Source of the DNA: Bacteroidota bacterium
GTDB lineage: Bacteria; Bacteroidota; Bacteroidia; UKL13-3
Direction: 5' to 3'
Assembly: GCA_947464275.1 (NCBI GenBank)
Contig: CANHVU010000003.1
Span: 62,001 to 126,000 of the forward strand
DNA length: 64,000 nt
Shown: in pieces, positions 58,665 to 64,000 of the stretch
Layout of the letters: every line of letters starts with the position of its first letter
How positions within the stretch are numbered: position 1 is the first letter of the stretch
The notes under the pieces: generated by a model
What the model was told of the DNA's origin: nothing
Seen by the model: the letters and a program-made list of their open reading frames with translations, nothing else
Database searches by the model: none
Made by a program: the position numbers and the translations under genes

Positions 58665-59402
58665 ATGATTGAATTTTTAAGCTCTCCAGAAGCTTGGTTA
58701 AGTTTATTTACTTTAACCATCCTAGAAATTGTACTTGGTGTAGATAACATCATTTTTATTTCTATCATTACAGGAAAACTACCTAAATTACAACAACTTA
58801 AAGCCAGAAGATTAGGATTATTTTTAGCCTTATTTATTCGTATTATTTTACTAGCATTTATAAGTAAAATTGTTCATGAACTAACTGATGATATCATAAC
58901 TTTATCGGGCATTGGCTTTAGCTGGAGAGATATCATTTTATTGGCTGGAGGTGTATTTTTATTATACAAAAGCAGCATTGAACTTTACGAAAAACTTGAA
59001 AAAGGACATGATGAAACAGAAGGTAAGTCAAAATACAACTCGTTTTGGAATGTAGTAATGCAAGTTATTGTTATTGATATTGTTTTCTCTTTCGATAGTA
59101 TTTTAACTGCGGTTGCAATATCTGATCATATTGAAATTATGGTAACTGCGGTTATTTTATCAATGATTGTAATGATGATTTTTGCTCAAAAAGTGGGTGA
59201 CTTTATCAACGATAACCCATCAATGAAAATTTTAGCTTTAGCTTTCCTATTAATGATTGGTGGCTTATTAACAGTAGAAGCTTTCGAAATTCATGTAGAG
59301 AAATCGTATATTTATTTTGCTTTGGCATTTAGTATTTTAGTAGAAATGTTAAACTTACGTTATCGCAAAAATGTAAGTAAAGGTAAATTTGATAATCACT
59401 AA
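58665..59402 (+). CDS. TerC family integral membrane protein
   Basis: LEIVLGVDNIIFISIITGKLP, IDIVFSFDSILTAVAIS. Confidence 0.93.
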   Translation: MIEFLSSPEAWLSLFTLTILEIVLGVDNIIFISIITGKLPKLQQLKARRLGLFLALFIRIILLAFISKIVHELTDDIITLSGIGFSWRDIILLAGGVFLLYKSSIELYEKLEKGHDETEGKSKYNSFWNVVMQVIVIDIVFSFDSILTAVAISDHIEIMVTAVILSMIVMMIFAQKVGDFINDNPSMKILALAFLLMIGGLLTVEAFEIHVEKSYIYFALAFSILVEMLNLRYRKNVSKGKFDNH

Positions 59403-59418
59403 TTAAAGCAATTAAACC

Positions 59419-60276
59419 ATGCAAATTATAAACGGAAACGAAGTAGCCAAACAAATAAAACTTGAAATAAAAGCCGAAGTAGAACAACTAGTAGCCAATG
59501 GTTCAAAAAAACCTCATTTGGCTGCCATTTTAGTTGGAAACGATGGTGCAAGTATGACCTACGTAGCCGCTAAAGCTAAGGACTGCGAACAAGTTGGTTT
59601 TAATTCTACCGTTTTACGTTTTGACGCTACCATAACCGAAGCAGAATTGCTAAATGAAGTTGAAAAAATTAATAATAACCCTGAAATAGATGGGCTAATA
59701 GTTCAGTTACCCTTACCAAAACATATTAATGAAAAAAAGGTAACTGAAACTATTAAATGGCAAAAAGATGTAGATGGTTTTCATCCATACAATGTTGGTT
59801 TAATGTTTAAAGGTTTACCTTGCTATTTACCTGCCACTCCATTTGGAATTATTAAATTATTAGAGCATTACAATATTGAAACTAACGGTAAAAATTGCGT
59901 TGTAATTGGCCGTAGCGATATTGTGGGTAAACCAATGAGTGCATTGATGCTTAATAAAAACTGTACGGTTACTATTTGCCACAGCAAAACGGTAGATATT
60001 AACTCCTTTACTCAAAAAGCAGATATTTTAATAGCTGCGGTTGGTATTCCAAACTATGTTAAAGCCGAAATGGTAAAACAAGGTGCAGTGGTTATTGATG
60101 TAGGTATAACCCGTGTAGACGATAGTACTGAAAAAGGTTATAAACTAGTGGGCGATGTTGATTTTGAAAATGTATCAAAAGTAGCTGGTTATATTACTCC
60201 TGTTCCTGGTGGTGTTGGCCCTATGACTCGTGTTGGTTTATTGCTAAATACTTTGCTTGCAGTAAAAGCTAAGTAA
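59419..60276 (+). CDS. folD: Methylenetetrahydrofolate dehydrogenase/cyclohydrolase
   Basis: YVAAKAKDCEQVG, DGLIVQLPLPKHI, VIGRSDIVGKPMSALML, TPVPGGVGPMTRVGLL. Confidence 0.96.
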   Translation: MQIINGNEVAKQIKLEIKAEVEQLVANGSKKPHLAAILVGNDGASMTYVAAKAKDCEQVGFNSTVLRFDATITEAELLNEVEKINNNPEIDGLIVQLPLPKHINEKKVTETIKWQKDVDGFHPYNVGLMFKGLPCYLPATPFGIIKLLEHYNIETNGKNCVVIGRSDIVGKPMSALMLNKNCTVTICHSKTVDINSFTQKADILIAAVGIPNYVKAEMVKQGAVVIDVGITRVDDSTEKGYKLVGDVDFENVSKVAGYITPVPGGVGPMTRVGLLLNTLLAVKAK

Positions 60277-60322
60277 TTTATTACCATTTTAATACAAAAA
60301 AAACTTTCAAACTTTTATTTTA

Positions 60323-61522
60323 ATGAAGAAAATCCTTTGGGCTTTGTGCATTTTTCCTGTTTTTTTAAAAGCTCAAAATATTCCTAAAATAGGTAACGAT
60401 ACCCTACTCGATATTGCAGCATGGAATATAGAATGGTTTGGCGATGCAACTAATGGGCCTAGTAATGAAACTTTACAATACAATAACGTAAAAGCAGTTA
60501 TTACCAAAACCGATATGGACATTTGGAGCTTAGAAGAAATGAGTAATCCAGCTTCGTTTACTGCATTAAGTAATGATTTACCCGCTTATGGAAGTGTAAA
60601 TAGTACTTTTAGTCAAACACAAAAAATGTGCTTATTCTACAAAAAAAACATGTTTAATTTTATAAATGCTGAACATATCTTAGCTACTAGTAATTACGAT
60701 TTTGCTAGTCGCCAACCGCTAATGGTCACACTTGCCACCAAAGGCGATAGTTTAATAATAGATACCATTTATTTTATAGTAGTTCATTTAAAAGCCAATA
60801 GTGATGCCACTGCTAGTGCCAAATTGGAATCTTATAATCGAAGAAAACGAGCTGCAGATGCTTTAAAAATATTTATTGAAACTACCTTAGCCTATAAAAA
60901 ATATTTTATTATGGGTGATTGGAATGATAGATTAGATTTTTCTATACATAATGGAACCGACATTACTCCATTTAAGCAATTATTAGATGCAAAATATAAC
61001 TTTATAACTAAACCCTTAGCTGATGCAGGAAAACGCAGTTATGCTTTTTCTGCCGGGTTTATAGACCATATGATGTTAGCACCCAGAATGGATTCGTTTT
61101 ATGTTAAACAAAGTGCTGGGGTAATGGATAATATGGGGCAATTTATTTCTAATTTTAGCAATAACACTACCGATCATTATCCTATTTATGGTAGATTTTT
61201 AATGAATAGAATTAAATATTCAACTCCAATAGATTCCATTCCAAGTGATACTTTACCAACTGATACTGTTCCAAATACTTCTGTTAAAACCGTTATCAAT
61301 TCAACTTTTAATATTTATCCTAATCCTAATAATGGTGCATTTTTTATTGAGTGCCATCAATTAATAAACCAAACCAATATGGAGATTTATAACACTTTGG
61401 GGCAATTGGTATTTAGCAAACCTATTGAAAGTAAAATAGACGAAATAAAACTAAGCAACTTTACATCAGGAATTTATTTTGTAAAAATAAACAGCAGTTA
61501 TTTTAAAATCAGGATTCAATAG
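60323..61522 (+). CDS. Secreted endonuclease/exonuclease/phosphatase family protein with T9SS type A CTD
   Basis: AAWNIEWFG, MGDWND, TDHYPIYGRF; C-terminal FNIYPNPNNGAFFIE...IYNTLGQLVF...GIYFVKI. Confidence 0.88.
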   Translation: MKKILWALCIFPVFLKAQNIPKIGNDTLLDIAAWNIEWFGDATNGPSNETLQYNNVKAVITKTDMDIWSLEEMSNPASFTALSNDLPAYGSVNSTFSQTQKMCLFYKKNMFNFINAEHILATSNYDFASRQPLMVTLATKGDSLIIDTIYFIVVHLKANSDATASAKLESYNRRKRAADALKIFIETTLAYKKYFIMGDWNDRLDFSIHNGTDITPFKQLLDAKYNFITKPLADAGKRSYAFSAGFIDHMMLAPRMDSFYVKQSAGVMDNMGQFISNFSNNTTDHYPIYGRFLMNRIKYSTPIDSIPSDTLPTDTVPNTSVKTVINSTFNIYPNPNNGAFFIECHQLINQTNMEIYNTLGQLVFSKPIESKIDEIKLSNFTSGIYFVKINSSYFKIRIQ

Positions 61523-61552
61523 TTTATTATTGTTTTAATAAATAATATTTTT

Positions 61553-61654
61553 ATGGATGATTTTACATTAATATTGGTTGTGCTAAGTTGCACTATTCCT
61601 TCGATTGTTGCAGTTGTTTTTTATAAAAAACGTAACAATAAAAAAGACAATTAG
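61553..61654 (+). CDS. 33-aa putative single-pass membrane peptide
   Basis: ATG...TAG: MDDFTLILVVLSCTIPSIVAVVFYKKRNNKKDN; stop is inside the terminator stem. Confidence 0.45.
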   Translation: MDDFTLILVVLSCTIPSIVAVVFYKKRNNKKDN

Positions 61655-61675
61655 GAAACCCTAATTGTCTTTTTT
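61640..61675. terminator. Strong bidirectional terminator
   Basis: AAAAAAGACAATTAGG-AAAC-CCTAATTGTCTTTTTT, 16-bp perfect stem between convergent genes. Confidence 0.88.
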
Positions 61676-61696
61676 ATTACATTATTATTAAACAAA

Positions 61697-63478
61697 CTAC
61701 ATTTTTTCAGGAACATTTATTCCCAATAATCCAAAACTCGATTTTAAAATATGAGCGGTTAAGTTAACTAACTGTATTCTAAAATTACGTTGTGATTCAT
61801 TTTCCTCTTTTAAAACAGAACATTCGTGGTAAAAATGGTTAAATGCTTTAGCTAAATCGTAAGCATAATTACAAATTATACCAGGACTCATGTCTTTTCC
61901 TGCATCGGCTATGGCTTGTGGGTATTGGTAAATAGCAAAAACTAATTTACGCTCAGGTTCTGTTATATTGGTTTTTGAAAAATCAAAATTAGTATAATCA
62001 ATACTTCCTGCATTGCGTAAAATAGACTTGATACGAGCATGAGTATATTGAATAAATGGACCAGTGTTTCCTTGAAAATCAATAGATTCTTCAGGATTAA
62101 ACATCATTTTCTTTTTAGGATCAACTTTAAGCAAATAATATTTTAAAGCTCCCATACCAATGGTTTCAAAAAGGTGTTGTAATTCCGCTTCAGGAATACC
62201 ATCTGTTTTACCTAAAGCCTTAGTAGTTTCTGTTGCGGTAGCAATCATTTCATCAATCAAATCGTCAGCATCAACCACAGTTCCTTCGCGGCTTTTCATT
62301 TTACCATGAGGTAATTCTACCATACCGTAGCTTAAATGGTAAATACCATCAGCAAAAGGCTTGTGTAAACGCTTACAAATTAATTGCAATACTTTAAAGT
62401 GGTAATCTTGCTCATTACCAACTACGTATACCGAGCGTTCACAATCAAAGTCTTTGTATTTTAACTCTGCTGTTCCAATATCTTGGGTAATGTAAACCGA
62501 AGTTCCATCGCCACGTAATAATAATTTTTGGTCTAATCCATCTGCTGTTAAATCAATCCAAACCGAACCATCATCTTTTTTGAAAAACGCACCCGATGTT
62601 AAACCTTGCTGAACAATGTCTTTACCTAAAATATAGGTATTTGATTCGTAGTAAAATTTATCAAACTGAACACCCAATTTTTTATAGGTTACATCAAAAC
62701 CTTGATATACCCAGCCATTCATGGTTTTCCAAATGTTTACAGTTTCTTCATCGTTTGCTTCCCATTTTTGTAATAACTGTTGAGCAGCCATTATAGATGG
62801 AGCTTTCTTTTCCGCTTCTTCTTTGGTTAAACCTTCTGCTATTAAACCTTCAATTTCTTGTTTGTAATACTTATCAAAAATTACATAGTATTTTCCTACT
62901 AAATGATCGCCTTTTAAACCTGCAGATTCAGGAGTTTCGCCATTGCCAAATTGCATCCAAGCATACATACTTTTACAAATATGTATTCCTCTATCGTTTA
63001 CTAAATTACAGGTGTAAACTTGGTGTCCATTTGCTTTTAAAATTTGAGCAACTGAATAACCTAATAGGTTGTTTCTTATATGACCTAAATGTAAAGGTTT
63101 ATTGGTATTTGGCGAAGAATATTCTACCAATATTTTTTGTCCGCTATGGGCAAAAGTAAAACCAAAATCTTTGTTATTATAAGCATTGTTTAAAAACTCA
63201 AACCAAAATTGGTTATTGATTGATAAATTTAAAAAACCTTTTATAACATTGAAACTAGCCAATTGGCTAAAATTAGTTTTTAGGTATTCACCAATTTCTT
63301 GAGCGGTTTGCTCAGGTCCTTTTTTGCTTTGCTTTAAAATAGAGAAAACCACATAGGTAAAATCGCCTTCAAATTCAGGTTTGGTATTTTCAACAACTAT
63401 TTGATTATCTATTACTTCTATTTGGTATAAATGTTTGAGCGCAGCAGCTATTTGGTGTTTAATTATTTCTTGAATCAT
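61697..63478 (-). CDS. argS: Arginyl-tRNA synthetase
   Basis: VEYSSPNTNKPLHLGHIRNNLLG, GMVELPHGKMKSREG. Confidence 0.97.
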   Translation of the reverse strand: MIQEIIKHQIAAALKHLYQIEVIDNQIVVENTKPEFEGDFTYVVFSILKQSKKGPEQTAQEIGEYLKTNFSQLASFNVIKGFLNLSINNQFWFEFLNNAYNNKDFGFTFAHSGQKILVEYSSPNTNKPLHLGHIRNNLLGYSVAQILKANGHQVYTCNLVNDRGIHICKSMYAWMQFGNGETPESAGLKGDHLVGKYYVIFDKYYKQEIEGLIAEGLTKEEAEKKAPSIMAAQQLLQKWEANDEETVNIWKTMNGWVYQGFDVTYKKLGVQFDKFYYESNTYILGKDIVQQGLTSGAFFKKDDGSVWIDLTADGLDQKLLLRGDGTSVYITQDIGTAELKYKDFDCERSVYVVGNEQDYHFKVLQLICKRLHKPFADGIYHLSYGMVELPHGKMKSREGTVVDADDLIDEMIATATETTKALGKTDGIPEAELQHLFETIGMGALKYYLLKVDPKKKMMFNPEESIDFQGNTGPFIQYTHARIKSILRNAGSIDYTNFDFSKTNITEPERKLVFAIYQYPQAIADAGKDMSPGIICNYAYDLAKAFNHFYHECSVLKEENESQRNFRIQLVNLTAHILKSSFGLLGINVPEKM

Positions 63479-63547
63479 GATTATCTATCTGCTACGAAAA
63501 TATTTTATTATTATGGTTTTTTATAGTATTAAATTAGTAAAAGGCAA

Positions 63548-63584
63548 AAAAAAAGTTGTTACAATATTTGTAACAACTTTTTTT
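63548..63584 (-). terminator. Rho-independent terminator
   Basis: AAAAAAAGTTGTTACAA-TAT-TTGTAACAACTTTTTTT, 17-bp perfect stem. Confidence 0.85.
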
Positions 63585-63601
63585 AAATTTTCTGGTATTA
63601 A

Positions 63602-64000
63602 CTAACACTCTGGTGTAGAAAACCTAACATCTATTTTGAGTTTATTAGTTGCAGGTACGTAAGTTGCTGTACCAGTTAAACCACTAATATTTGGTAAAGT
63701 TGTACTATTTTTAGTTACGGCAAATTCAGTATTATAGGTTTTACCTTCATAAACAGTACTAATTACATAAGTAACACCTTCTTTTAAATTTGCAAATGAT
63801 AAAGCCCCATTTACCATGTAATAATTTTGAGCAGTGCTAGCAGCTGCTGTTTTTTCTCTAACTGAAAAATATCCTGTGTACAATACATTGTTTTTCCTTT
63901 TTTGACAATAAACTAAAGTATTCACATCAACATTTAAAATAGGGCTTGTTGGCGGTGCTTGAGGAATTGTAACAATAATACTTCCTTGAGAACAAGGATT
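63602..64000 (-). CDS. Hypothetical protein, N-terminus beyond window
   Basis: Frame stays open to the window edge (NPCSQGSIIVTIPQAPPTSPILNVDVNTLVYC...). Confidence 0.6.
   Translation of the reverse strand, partial: NPCSQGSIIVTIPQAPPTSPILNVDVNTLVYCQKRKNNVLYTGYFSVREKTAAASTAQNYYMVNGALSFANLKEGVTYVISTVYEGKTYNTEFAVTKNSTTLPNISGLTGTATYVPATNKLKIDVRFSTPEC

Noticed and set aside
1-64000. CRISPR array, tRNA/rRNA genes, prophage or complete transposon
   Set aside because: No regularly spaced direct repeats, no recognisable tRNA cloverleaf or CCA end, and no transposase, integrase or structural phage genes seen by eye. A tRNAscan/IS search would be needed for certainty.

Overview
This is a 64 kb low-GC chromosomal segment from a Bacteroidetes-type bacterium. 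Supporting signs are T9SS C-terminal sorting domains, TAnnTTTG promoters, PorE-like/DUF4290/DUF3109/PadR-PspC genes and an rnc-fabF-acpP cluster. The window is mostly ordinary housekeeping and envelope genes: selD, hldD-like, mltG, lysC, purC, rnc, fabF, acpP, upp, nth, rnhA, miaA, terC-like, folD and argS. No rRNA, tRNA, CRISPR array or intact transposase was recognised. The more unusual material is: a tight four-gene envelope operon (two LVIVD lipoproteins, a beta-barrel, PA14-OmpA); a fusion of a degenerate GT2-like domain, a GT-C domain and TPRs, followed by an orphan decayed T9SS sorting domain; twin TGTAAA-N8-TTTACA dyads in front of a HTH regulator; a REP-like hairpin family that forms the 3' end of a lipoprotein ORF; a long quasi-palindrome that may be an attC-like site next to a single hypothetical gene; a dispersed intergenic repeat in two opposite copies; a decayed TPR remnant of a multiheme cytochrome gene; and an Ig-repeat adhesin built from a duplicated three-domain unit. 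All family names come from reading the sequence by eye. No database search was run.
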